Shown piece by piece: positions 1 to 10,801 of a stretch of 64,000 bases of DNA; position 1 is the first letter of the stretch, and each line of letters starts with the position of its first letter. The position numbers and the translations under genes were made by a program. Source of the DNA: Tricholomella constricta (lineage: Eukaryota > Basidiomycota > Agaricomycetes > Agaricales > Lyophyllaceae). The stretch covers positions 1,612,001 through 1,676,000 of the forward strand of contig JAACJP010000001.1 in the NCBI GenBank assembly GCA_013368375.1. Reading direction: 5' to 3'. The notes below the pieces were generated by a model that was not told where the DNA came from, searched no databases, and worked only from the letters and a program-made list of their open reading frames with translations.

Positions 1-319
1 TTTAAAGCAGAGGGTAATGAGAAGGATTCAGAAGTTCATGAACGAGGCTGGTCAGCCTCTAAACCATCGGGCCATCAGCCGATTGGATGACCAACATCGC
101 GCGTCTCGCAAAACAATGGCTGACGATATTGCGGCGTAGGAGGTGCAAGATAACAAAACCAACTGGTTATATACTGAACAGGAAGACCCCCAAAGAAAGT
201 CACTGACAATACCTCCAAGATCCGCGTGGACGTGCAAGTACAAAAACAATGGCGAATACAATATTATATGCTTGGTATGTGTAAATTGAGAAAGTGTGGA
301 GTGGGGGAAACAGTCGAGA

Positions 320-2436
320 TCATACAGTGCGGCGTAGAGCGTCCCATGCGTCGTGATGTTCAATGGAACAATGTTGGACTAATTCTTCGGTCGTTGCCCG
401 TAGGAAAGGTTTTGGCTCCGAAGCATAACCCATCTTAAATCGAGCCCTGATAAAAAGTTTAGAAGGGGTGCCGCGTGTGGCGAACACTACTCACATGCAG
501 AGCCTGCAGGTTTGTACCTCCTCATTCTCCTCGTCATCGTCGATGAGAGCTCCAAGACAGTCCTCGACCAATCGCAGACCATCAGGGCCTATTTCAATAT
601 CTCCGTCTTCGCTTTCCTCATCATCCTCTTCCTGAACACCAGCGAGTTCTGGCTCCGTCTGCGCAACCGCAGGTGTCACGCCATCAGCCTGTACCTCTTC
701 CCCGAGCCGCGGTTTCTTGGATTCATGCTGTTCTTTTAGAGGAGATAAGGCGGAGCTCGGTCGTTTCAGGGATGCCTGCTCGTGTAGGTCAATAGAAATG
801 ACCGAGTCATCTCCGGGTGTAACATCCGTGGGTATCATCACTTCGATGGGTTCCGCCGGACTAACCGAGTCATATGTTTTATCTGTGGAAATGAGTTCTA
901 AAGAGTGCACCGGCTTGTCGAGGTCTTCTGCGGGTTCGACAGGTGAATTCTGTAGCGGCTTCACATCCTGTTCCTGCGGGGGAGTGTTGGCGCCAGGTAA
1001 TGAGGGAGGAGTGGATGGATGTGGTTGAATGGGGGTCGCAGCATTGAGCGGGGATACAGGTGTCGAGGTCGGAGCTGGACTAGTCTTAGGAAGCTTGATA
1101 ATAATATTTGGAGGTCCGGGATGGGGTGTGGAGGACAACAAATGGCGTTGACGTATGGTGACAGCACTCATCGGAGTAGGAGGTAAATGAGGGTGTCCAT
1201 CGTTAATAGGAGGGTGGGTTGTGTTGACGGAGAGTGAAGGTTGAACAACAGCGCGAGAGGATGTGCCAGTTGCGGAAGAAGGCCTGGAGACTGGGCGTGA
1301 TTGCGTTGACGTGGTTGAATTGGATCGTGGGAGGCTCGTGTGCACCGATTCGTGAACGGCATTATGACTCCTCCAGTCCGCAACGATGGATAAGGCGTGG
1401 TGAATCTTTGATGCAAAAGGGGCCTATGGAACAAAATTCAGCGAAAACTAATTGGATGGAGGCGTTGAACAGAACCTGTTTATTGACTGCAACTTGACCT
1501 TCGACGCCATGGTTTCCTGGCTAGATACAGACCAGTCCATTAGCTTGAAGTGACAAAAAGAAGAAGCCTATACACACTTGCTGGCTGGGTACTGATCGTC
1601 CCAAAATCAGCGATTCTATCGCATATATACCGCATTTTACTTACCAACGGCGGGTTGAGCGAATTGCGTTCCACTTGCCTGAGCGGGTGGAAGAAGAAGA
1701 GGTCTTTGAATGGGCAAACGGGGAATTTGCTGTTGAGGACTCGGCGTGACTTGGGGGGTTTTCCATCGCGTAGTTGCAGGAAGTTGTGCTGTAGCTCTAC
1801 CAGCCGAGACTTCAATATGATGGCGAAGGGAGCTGATTTCATGGAGCGCTGCCGTGTAATGTCCCTGAAGTCTTTGGTATTCGATCAAGAGCTGTCTGTA
1901 TGCTGGAGTCTGTCCCGCCACAAGCGCTTCATTCTGCTTCTGCATTTGCGCCTTTTCCCGGTTAGCCTTCTGAACTTGACTCTCCAGTACATGTACCGTA
2001 TTCTTGTGCTTTATCTCGTTTTCCTGCAGTGCGCGAGTGAGACTCCGATTGTCCTGAAAAAGTTTGACATTATCCGATTGCCATATGGCGTTCTGCCTCT
2101 CCAAGTCCTGCAGCTTCTGAGGCATTCCAGGGTAGTAACCAAGCTCGGTGAGGCACCCATTTGCAGTTCCCGCCAAAATTTCAACCACCCGACTTCGCAA
2201 GCTAAGAGAGTCATCGGATTGCTCGGAGCGCTGATTTAGATTTCTACGCGATATGACTAGTCAGATCAAAGTGCACCAAAAAGTAAAAGATGAAGGATTA
2301 TTACTCCTGCACCGCGGTGTTCGTGCTCGCGCTCATATGTGGGTCGCTTAGGGGTCACTCGAGGTTGCGACCAAATTGGTCGAGTTGCAAAGGATATTTC
2401 AGGGTCCGTCGCGTTCAACGTCTGCGGCCTGCGCAT
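320..2436 (-). CDS. Uncharacterised coiled-coil protein with C-terminal zinc-finger-like motif
   Basis: Five exons assemble in frame (2436-2313, 2256-1645, 1516-1476, 1423-495, 446-320), giving about 610 residues. The short N-terminal exon is basic. The second exon carries a Gln/Glu/Lys-rich coiled coil around residues 60-160 (for example LQDLERQNAIWQSDNVKLFQ). The large fourth exon is a Ser/Pro/Thr-rich disordered stretch ending in an acidic run (DEEDDEESEDGDIEIG in style). The C-terminus holds CRLC, then about 20 residues, then HCSIEHHDAW: a C2..H2-like metal site split by the last intron. Start and phases agree at all four junctions; the first donor (GTGCAG) and third donor (GTTCTG) are weak. 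Acidic, disordered and zinc-finger-like parts would suit a nuclear protein, but that is inference. I do not recognise the family. Confidence 0.7.
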
Positions 2437-2541
2437 GATCACTGATTCACTCTCCACTCTCCACCAACACCGCCGCGCAACCCTCTAACTCTTTTTTTCC
2501 CCGTAGACACATAACAAGGATAATCTGATTATCTCTGGCAG

Positions 2542-3458
2542 AATTGGACTATCTCTCAGATCGGCCAGGACTTGCCAGACGAACGCGATACTAATGAGAT
2601 CGCTCTTGAAAAGGGAGTTATATCCGACCATGTCGTGCACGGATGTCAAAAGGATCCTGCAGCCACGACTCCAGGGCAGCACGCTCGTTTCATGGCTTTC
2701 TCGGAAACTTGTCGGTCGCTCCGCTAAGGTTCAGAGGTCGACGACCATCAACAAGCTCTTTTTTTTTCACCTGTTGCGTGGGGAGCGACTGGCTGTCCAT
2801 GTAACCAGTCCCCACACATATACAATGACGAATAACTCCGGCAGCCCTGGTGCTCTAGCGCGTGTCACGAAGGAGTCAGATTATTTTCCGACGAGAAATT
2901 ATCGCTACAACTGCCAGACCTTCTGCTTGGATGGGAATTTATCGCTGTTACTTCGTCTGAATCGCTTGGTTTCGAATAATGAATGCTTGATCTCAGACAA
3001 CGAACTTAAAAGCTCCTTGATTCAAATATGAAGACTTTCGGCCCACTCCAGAACAAGTACCTTGTGTTTTCGGCCGAATATCACGCGCGACAACACCTGC
3101 GACGCGGCCGTCAGCTTGCTAAGTTGCTTGCCACAATGAAGATGTCATTGTCAGCGTCCATCAGACCAAGGACAAGCGTTCGGGCACTCTGCACAAGCGG
3201 ACGTCTGCTGAGCCATGTGAGTACGGTCGACTTGGTCCCGCATCCGAATCAGGAGATTGCTCCCGAAATGGCCGCTTACCTTCTTCCTGCAAAGGATCCG
3301 TGCACACACCTGCAGAAGCTTTCGACTATCCACCTGTCAACCTGAATTCTACCTACCAGAATTATACATCTTTTCTATCTCCATTGGCATTTCTGTTTAT
3401 GGTCGCGGTCATGAGAGCACTTGGAGGCGGTCATATGGACAAACTTGACTATTACTGA
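2542..3458 (+). CDS. Unresolved gene with a C-terminal membrane segment (exon structure unclear)
   Basis: Two open stretches read like real protein. Bases 2542-2724 follow a good acceptor (CTGGCAG) and encode a hydrophilic segment containing QDLPDERDTNEIALEKGVIS. Bases of about 3141-3458 encode VHQTKDKRSGTLHKRTSAEP, a Ser/Pro-rich linker and a hydrophobic C-terminus, LSPLAFLFMVAVMRALGGG, then HMDKLDYY and stop. The roughly 400 bases between them contain stops in these frames, a T-tract and no clean GT-AG pair that joins the halves. I found no convincing first ATG. This could be one gene with a long or altered intron, two small genes, or a decayed gene. The C-terminal membrane helix suggests a tail-anchored or single-pass protein. 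No family recognised. Confidence 0.35.
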
Positions 3459-3788
3459 AAGTTAGTCTTTCATGAAAATAAGGCAAAGGCAGCATCAATG
3501 TCATTCAAGCCAATACTGTAAGTAACATTGGAGTAGATAATGATCAGTGATATCAAACCCATCTGTGGTCGTTGGAGCTCTTGGAGCGCGATCCGACTCT
3601 ACTTATTGGCCCACAAGACAACTTGGTCCACCTGTGGTGAGCGAGAACAAAGGAATGACTTGACCGCATCGATGGATGTAGACAATTTACAGCCAAGTGG
3701 AATCTTGAACGTTGAAGGCAGCAGCGGCGGTGACGAGTGACACCGTGATCCGTGACGACGTTGGGATTTCAGCGGTTACACTCCGTTC

Positions 3789-4700
3789 ATGATCAACTAC
3801 ATCCTACTTGTTTCCCGACAAGGCCAGTTCATTGATCTCTGAGATGTCTTAGACCGGAGCATTAAACCACGGAAATATAGGAAAAGTCCGTTTGGCAAAA
3901 TGGTTCACGACGATGGCGCCCAAGGTCAAGGCGAAGATTGTCAAAGACGTCACACAGCTCGTCCTAGCGCGCAGAACACGAATGTGTAACTTCCTCGAGT
4001 ACAAAGGTATGTTCTACAGACGCGCAATCGACCAAACCTGGGTGGAGTGCAGTATCGTCAAGCGTATTGTTTCATCTGTGCGCGGAACATTCAACCCATG
4101 ATTATCGCCCTCCGCCCCGACGGTCCGTTTCACTTCATCGAGCGCTGTTTCTGATCAAGAATCCTAGACACCAAGGTCGTCTATCGCCGTTATGCATCGT
4201 TATTCTTCGTCTGCGGAATTGGTTCCTCGGACAACGAACTCGTCACACTAGAGATAATCCATCGCTACGTAGAGGTTCTCGATCGATATTTCGGAAACGT
4301 GAGTAGCCATGAGGCCATCGTCTTTCTACATTCTCATCGTGTCGCCGGAACAGGTTTGTGAACTGGACTTGTGAGTCGCGAGTTTTTAACCTCCGCCGTA
4401 GGCTGACCGTTAGTTAGGATCTTCAATTTCCAGAAAGCATACGCAGTGCGTTCATTTGACGTACGGGAGCTGAACCGTCTTTGACCGGAACTCGAATTAG
4501 ATTCTGGATGAGCTCATAATTGCGGGAGAACTGCAAGAGTCCTCTAAGAAATCGGTCCTTCGAGTGGTTTGTCTGACCAACCCTCTACAGCACCTTCTTA
4601 CCTTACATGTTCCGGCCCACAGGTGACACAATCGGACACGGTCGAGGAGCAGGAAAACGCAGAAGATACCATGGCCCGACTGGGCTCCCGCAGCGGTTAG
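3789..4700 (+). CDS. APS1: AP-1 clathrin adaptor complex sigma subunit
   Basis: Small (sigma) chain of the clathrin adaptor that sorts cargo between trans-Golgi and endosomes. Seven exons (3789-3822, 3881-4006, 4168-4298, 4354-4370, 4418-4445, 4501-4566, 4623-4700) give 159 residues, the usual sigma length. Family blocks are contiguous after splicing: [75 protein letters not shown]. The KAKIVKD/LARR block fits AP-1 sigma better than AP-2 sigma. The first intron (3823-3880) starts with GC (CAAG|GCCAGT) and ends in ATAG. It is needed to make the [11 protein letters not shown] segment, because read-through hits a stop. Exon 4 is only 17 bases. All phases agree, so the gene looks intact. Confidence 0.93.
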
Positions 4701-5437
4701 ACACCATTTGCACGCTTCTCATCCTTAACATTTGTAGAACTCCACTGTATTTTTGCTTCCTCAAGGTCCAATGATGTAGCATGCGACAAGAAACTCATAG
4801 ACCGGGTGATTTGCCTCGCAGGCCGCAATGATCCCGTACAGGAATACCAGCCACCTTCACGCGCCAGTTGGTTTTGACGTCTTTGCTTGGCATGGAGTAT
4901 AGATGGAAACCACTTCCCAACGCGTTCTCATGGGGGCAGTGTGATCGTGTGGAACGACAGGCATGAAAACGTACAATTTGAGTCATTAAACGAAGTAGCG
5001 TTCAGGGAGTAAAACACATGGAAGACGGGCCGGGGGTAACGAGGGACTGTTCCAGGGCTTTTCCGACAGCCTAAATATTAGGTAATCACGCTACTTCACA
5101 GGGAGGTGAGAATATTTTGGGTGCAATTCCGAGGGGCGGGGCGTCGGGTTTGGGTCGGTCGGAATGGTGCGGGACTTTGCCTGGAGCCCAGCCATTGCCG
5201 CCCTCGTGCTCAAGACCGATTTGGATTTCAGGTTCCGGCGCCTTTCCGAACTGTGTTTCCGAATTTGCACAGTCGCGGAGTCGAAATCCCGCGTGCGGTG
5301 GGCCTTATCGTCCAATCAACGTCGAGTAAATAACCGACAATACTACACCGCCGCCTCTTTAAGGCTCCAAGAAAAACAGTTCCACATTCTCGAAATCTCT
5401 TCACTTTTCTTATCCCCCTCTTCTTATCTCTCCTATA
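4701..5437. promoter_or_regulatory. Intergenic region and glutamine synthetase upstream region
   Basis: No coding region could be supported in these 737 bases. Several short open frames exist on both strands but none resembles a protein family or carries usable splice sites. The last 45 bases before the glutamine synthetase ATG are a C/T-rich leader, typical of highly expressed fungal genes. No specific nitrogen-regulatory site is claimed. Confidence 0.5.
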
Positions 5438-6709
5438 ATGGCCTACACGTATCGTAACGACCTTCTTGCCCCCTTCCTCGCTCTTCCCCAGGGTGACAAA
5501 ATCCAAGCTGAATGTATGGTCATACTACTGCCTTTCTCCTGGCCCCTCTAACATTATAAACAGATGTTTGGATTGACGGCGATAGTGGTCTTCGTTCAAA
5601 GACCACAGTTCGTGTTTCATCCTCTCCCAGCGATTTTTTATCCTTAACCTGTCTTTTTAGACCGTCAGCAAGAAAGTGACCGATATTGGTCAACTCCGCG
5701 TCTGGGATTTCGATGGTTCATCAACGAACCAGGCCCCAGGCAACGATTCCGATGTGTACCTTCGTCCCGCCGCTATTTTCAAGGATCCTTTCCGCGGCGG
5801 TGACAACATTCTCGTTCTAGCCGAGACCTACAACAACGACGGCACCCCTAATCGTACCAACTACCGCCACCACGCTAAAAAGGTCATGGACCAGGCGAAG
5901 GATGAGGAGCCATGGTTTGGCCTTGAACAAGAATACACATTATTCGACGCCGATGGCACCCCTTACGGCTGGCCCAAAGGCGGGTTTCCTGCTCCTCAAG
6001 GTCCCTATTATTGTGGCACCGGTACGTCATATTGACGATATAGCGCTTTCGCAGAACTAATATTATCCATCGCTTAGGTACTGGCCGAGTCTTTGCCCGT
6101 GACCTCATCGAGGCTCATTATCGAGCTTGCCTTTACGCTGGCGTCAACATCAGTGGCATCAACGCCGAGGTCATGCCCTCACAATGGGAATTCCAAGTCG
6201 GCCCCTGTGAGGGTATCTCCATGGGCGACCACCTCTGGATGGCGCGGTATCTCCTTGTTCGGATTGCCGAGCAGTGGGGTGTCAAGGTGTCGTTCCACCC
6301 CAAACCTCTCCAGGGTGAATGGAACGGCGCTGGTTGCCACACCAACTATTCCACCAAGGCGATGCGAGAACCCGGAGGCATGAAGCACATAGAGACTGCG
6401 ATTGAGAAGTTGTCGAAGAGGCATGACGAGCACATCGCTGTCTATGGGGAGGACAACGACATGCGGTTGACGGGTCGCCACGAAACTGGCCACATTACCG
6501 CTTTCAGTTCTGGTGTCGCTAATCGTGGCGCATCAATCCGTGTACCTCGACACGTTGCTGCCCAGGGCTACGGATACCTAGAAGACAGGCGGCCAGCTTC
6601 CAACATAGGTATGTATTCTTCCCTTTTTCTGATCCGTCCTAACCCTCGCACTGTAGACCCCTATCGTGTTACGGGCATCATCGTCGAGACCACCGTTCTT
6701 GACAAATAG
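5438..6709 (+). CDS. GLN1: Glutamine synthetase
   Basis: Joins ammonia to glutamate using ATP, the central step of nitrogen assimilation, in the cytosol. Five exons (5438-5513, 5564-5607, 5661-6021, 6078-6608, 6657-6709) give 354 residues, normal for eukaryotic GSII. Visible signatures are [13 protein letters not shown] in the beta-grasp domain, [16 protein letters not shown], the metal-binding [14 protein letters not shown], and the ATP-region block [19 protein letters not shown]. The C-terminal [20 protein letters not shown] and RPASNIDPYRVTG blocks are also intact. The start is the first ATG after the pyrimidine-rich leader and gives the family N-terminus. All splice phases agree. Next downstream, on the same strand, is the DUF2264 gene. 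Confidence 0.98.
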
Positions 6710-6866
6710 ACTATATAAGCCAAAATAATTTGTAGTATGGTGTAGGGTGGGAAGACGATCGCGCATGTAATAGACTCAGAGCCTCGAGAGTAGTAGACAG
6801 GGACATTTTAATTATCTCTCAGGAAATTCATTGGACTTTCGCAACTTGTGTGTGCAGGAATTACAA

Positions 6867-6878
6867 GGGGGGGGGGGG
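6867..6878. repeat. G12 homopolymer in the GS-DUF2264 spacer
   Basis: A run of 12 G lies in the short intergenic spacer, followed by a GC-rich stretch. It lies outside the coding models. The exact length is liable to sequencing or assembly error. Confidence 0.85.
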
Positions 6879-6952
6879 CTCCGGGCCGGTACGGACCGAC
6901 AATACTTCAAGAGTTTCATGCTTCAGCTTTCTATTAGGTCACAAGTACCGCC

Positions 6953-8997
6953 ATGAACGATTTCGTCGACAGAACACCATTCTCTCCCAATCCTTTAGAA
7001 ACGAAAAATGACCTTGCGAAGTTTCTTCAAGAAATCCTGGATCCTCTAGCCAAGCATACGAGCCCGGGAGGTGCCAGGATCCATCTTGGGCACACGGGAA
7101 CGCACTACGATGATATCGCTGCTCAGCTTGAGGGGTTCTCTCGTCCTATCTGGGGCCTAGCATCGCTTCTAGCTGGAGGCGGCGACTACCAGGGGACCAA
7201 GCGGTGGGTGGATGGATTTGCCAACGGCAGCGACCCTAAGAGCGACGAGTTCTGGGGAAACATGCGCGACAAGGATCAGCGGATGGTCGAATGCTCCGCT
7301 ATCGGCTTCGCCATCGCCGTCGCGAAAGAGAAGCTCTGGGACCCGTTGAGCCCCGAGGCGAAGGCCAACTTCGAGGCATGGTTGGGCGGCATGAACGACA
7401 AGGAGATGCCCAACACTAACTGGCTCTGGTTCAGGGTGCGGGCGGTCTCTGCGATGCCTTTCTAGGACGCTGACTCGCTGTCTATTGTTAGGTATTTGCG
7501 AACCTCGGATTATCCAAGGCAGGATCTTCGCGCTTCGATGCCAAGCGCATGAAAGCGGACCTTGATCATCTTGACACTTTCTACATCGGGGGAGGATGGT
7601 CCCGAGATGGACCTGAGGGCGTCGTCCAGCTTGACTATTATTCTTCTTCATTCGCCATCCAGTTCGCACAGCTGGCCTATTCGAAGCTCGCTCAAAATGA
7701 TGATCCGACGCGGTGCGAGGAATACAGGAATCGCGCTCGCGCGTTCGCCTTGGATTTCGTGCATTACTTTGACACTGAAGGTACGATAAATTCAATGTCA
7801 CCACCCAGGATCTTACTAAGAAATCGTGAATCAGGACGTGCGATTCCATTCGGTAGGAGCATGACATACCGATTCGCAATGTCATCCTTCTGGGGAGCTC
7901 TCGCGTTCGCAGACGTCGAGCTCCCTGCGCCACTTACGTGGGGTGTTGTCAAGGGACTCCAGTTGCGCAACATTCGCTTCTGGGCCAAACAAGCAGGCGC
8001 GTATAACCCTGACGGTACACTCACTATCGGCTTTTGTTACCCCAATCACAACATAACTGAGAATTATAATTCTCCGGGATCGCCGTATTGGTGCTGCAAG
8101 TCGTTCGTGGCGCTAGCTCTGCCCGAGACCCATTCGTTTTGGGCAGCCAAGGAGGAACCGTACCCCCATGAGCTTCTCGAGACGACTAAAGCGCTAAGCT
8201 ATCCCCTGCACATCATATCGAATCTCGGAGGACACACATTTCTTCTTTCATCCGGGCAGCAATGCTCGTACCCAGTCAAGCAGAGCGCGGCCAAGTATGG
8301 CAAGCTCGCGTATTCATCTGCCTTTGGCTACAGCGTACCGGTGGGCAACGGCACCCTGGAAGAGCTCGGCGGCGACAACACTCTTGCGCTCAGCGACGAT
8401 GGTGGGGAGACGTGGAAGTGTAGACGGGCGACCAAGGACGCCCGGTTGGATGGCGACAAGTGGCTTCATTCCATGTGGTACCCATGGATAGACGTCGAGG
8501 TCGAGACGTGGCTGGTGCCGCCCCAGAAAGAGACGCCACTGTGGCACGTGCGCGTGCACAGAATCAAGACTGGGAGGGGGCTGACATCGGCCGAGGGAGG
8601 ATTCGCAATTTACGGCCAAGGCAAGGACGGTCGTGCGCTGGAGCCGTCCATTGGAGAGGAGTTCGGTACATACGAAAAGGGCGGGGAGGGGCGCGCAGCG
8701 TCCGAGGCAGGGGTGTCGGGCATCGTTGATATTGGGTCGGGTGAGAGGAAGGGAAGGGCACTGCGGACCGATGCGAACACGAACCTGATGGTTCCGCGTG
8801 CCGTCCTGCCGACGCTCGTGAACGACCACGCCGGTAGTGACAAGAGCGTTTGGCTTGTGACAGCTGTTTTTGCTCTGCCCAGATCGGAATTCAGGAAGGG
8901 CGCAAAAGCTGGGTGGATCGCGCAGTGGAATGAGCGCCCGAGGGTTCCCAAGGAGATCGCGGCACAGATGCTAAGGATGTATACTGGCAGGCAATAA
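6953..8997 (+). CDS. DUF2264 family protein, putative alpha/alpha-toroid glycoside hydrolase
   Basis: Three exons (6953-7435, 7492-7780, 7835-8997) give about 644 residues. The N-terminal two-thirds is the DUF2264 (PF10022) domain: [18 protein letters not shown] near residue 63, [33 protein letters not shown] and [19 protein letters not shown]. The C-terminal third is beta-rich. Members of this family have been linked to glycoside hydrolase (glucuronidase-like) activity in bacteria; the substrate in fungi is unknown, so this is family-level inference. No signal peptide is evident, so a cytosolic location is likely. The second intron (54 bases, GTACGA...TCAG) has no in-frame stop, so its retention would only add 18 residues. 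Confidence 0.88.
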
Positions 8998-9408
8998 GTG
9001 ATTAGCACGGACGTCTTTGTATCCAATAAGTATCTTAGATGAAGAGAAATTGTGTTGTAGTAAGTAGTCACTTGTGACCTTGAAAGTTTTAAAATATCCA
9101 CGGGAGGGAAGTTGACACGAACACGCTTTTCGCGATGTAAATTCATACATGATCCACAGCTTCTGGTCGACCTATGTCACAAGATGCAATGGGATGTCGT
9201 CGGAGAAAAGCAGGTAACGGCCAGCCCTGGCCAGCCTGCAGTTTGTTGTGGTGGTCAAGTGATTGAAGTTTCTGTTACTATTAATTCTCGAGGATCCTGC
9301 CAAACTTCGACTTCACGAGAGCAGATATCACCACCCCAGGATAAGTACTAGATAGACTAGAACCAGTACATGTAACAGTCTACAAAGGTTCAACCACTAA
9401 CCCCCATA
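8998..9408. other. Convergent intergenic spacer
   Basis: Lies between the 3' ends of the DUF2264 gene (+) and the ER J-protein gene (-). It is 411 bases long and I see no supported gene or repeat in it. It presumably holds both 3' UTRs. Confidence 0.5.
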
Positions 9409-10672
9409 TCACCGCCTTTTGGTCGTCGTCTTCTTCCTCTTACCGCCGGCCTTAACAGTCGGCGCCCTTGCAGTCTTCCCATTCTCCTGCACAGGGAACT
9501 GTCCGCTCTCCGAGCCTGTGACGGAGGAACCCTCATCATACTCTTCCAGCTCGGCCTCCTCGGGCGCAGACTCCTTCGCGGCGGAACCTAGGACTTTGCG
9601 GCCAAGGGATTTGATGAGCACGATGAACCACGTGTTCGAGACAGCGGGGTAGACCGCTGCGCTAGAGTCCAGGAGGTCCATGTGGCCCGAAGGATCCAGC
9701 TATCGGCGGGACAAAACTCAGCACATGCGGGAATCAAGGTGAAGCATTACGTACGATGTATACGTTTTGTCCTTCTACGACCATGTCGAGCCAGCGGTTG
9801 CTTGCGCCCTCTTCTGAGCCGCCGACGTTGACTTTGACCTGGAAGAACGACCACAGCTTAGAAAAGGCACGTGGCTGAGCATAGGACATGTAGGACGCAC
9901 CTTGCGCTGGCCCTCGAGGGGAGTGAGCTTCGGTCCCCAGGCCGCGGCGCGTGCCTCTCTCACAAATCTCTCGATACGCTCTAGATCGCGCTTATAGTTC
10001 AAACGCTGCACGAGGAGCTGCAGCGCAGTCGTAAGGATCGTTAGAAACACAACTACCGACTGCACCCACACATCAGCTATATCTGGTGTGCAAACAAGAC
10101 GACACGTACCCCGAGCCCGGGGCGGAAGCGCGAGTAGTAGTATCCGGTGCCGCGCCACTTCGGCACGCCGTTTTTGTAAAAGAAGTCGTAGCGCTTGCGG
10201 CTCTCCTTGTTGCGCAGAATGGTCGCGATGACGCCGAGGCGTGCGAAGCGCTCATGGATGCCTTTTATGTTGGGGTTTTTGTCCGGGCTGCAAACGTCGA
10301 CAGTCGGTACATGCATGAGCATGGCTGGGAGGAGAAGCAACGCACTGGAGCTGCATGCTCATTTTACGGTAGGCCTTGGAGATCTCGGAGGTGGACGCGG
10401 TGGAAGGCACGTCGAGCCAGCTGTAGAACGTTGTGCCCTTGCCCTCGGACGCCTCGATCTGGCTCACTAAATCGAAGATTTCATAATCTTCCTATATGGT
10501 TTGGGCTGAGATCAGAACCTTTGAAACAATAAGAGATGTACATACTTTTTCCCATCTGAAGGATGAAGGAAGTGAAGCATCAGGAGGGTTCGAGGGGTAA
10601 AATAGGGGCAACGCACGCGAGGGCTGTCGTTGCAAGAACGGCCAAGAATGCAAAGAAGAAAAACAGCTTCAT
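9409..10672 (-). CDS. ERJ5: ER membrane J-domain protein (Erj5-like)
   Basis: Hsp40 co-chaperone that stimulates an ER Hsp70 such as BiP. Seven exons (10672-10617, 10555-10546, 10491-10346, 10287-10110, 10059-9901, 9838-9755, 9699-9409) give 307 residues. Residues 1-19 ([19 protein letters not shown]) are a clear signal peptide. The J-domain follows: [33 protein letters not shown] and NKESRKRYD. The catalytic HPD is encoded across an intron: its His codon is split CA|C between exons 3 and 4. A membrane helix ([17 protein letters not shown]) comes next, and the C-terminus is Lys/Arg-rich. The second exon is only 10 bases. The gene is divergent from RRN7 with 129 bases between the ATGs. Confidence 0.93.
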
Positions 10673-10801
10673 GGCGAAGCAAGCGCTGCACTCCTCGTAA
10701 GTAGTTTTGTTGGCAATGGCATCCCTGCTGGCAGCAAAGTCCGTCGTCACATGACCTCATCGTGCCCCGATTCCGATCACAGAAAGTATCATCGTTGGCT
10801 A
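10673..10801. promoter_or_regulatory. Bidirectional promoter between ERJ5 and RRN7
   Basis: Only 129 bases separate the two divergent start codons, so both genes must draw on the same promoter DNA. No named element was identified. Confidence 0.6.

Noticed and set aside
2594..3031. 145-residue open frame on + strand
   Set aside because: It crosses the T-tract and a start-like leader, has mixed composition, and lies in a different frame from the two protein-like segments around it.
3789..4700. AP-1 sigma as a pseudogene, because of missing GT at intron 1
   Set aside because: All other six junctions are canonical and the protein is complete and conserved; a GC-AG intron explains the first.
6867..6878. 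G12 tract as a G-quadruplex regulatory element
   Set aside because: Single homopolymer in a spacer with no further evidence; may be of uncertain length.
8314..8829. Long antisense frame in the DUF2264 gene
   Set aside because: GC-rich coding strand leaves the opposite strand open by chance; no conserved motif.
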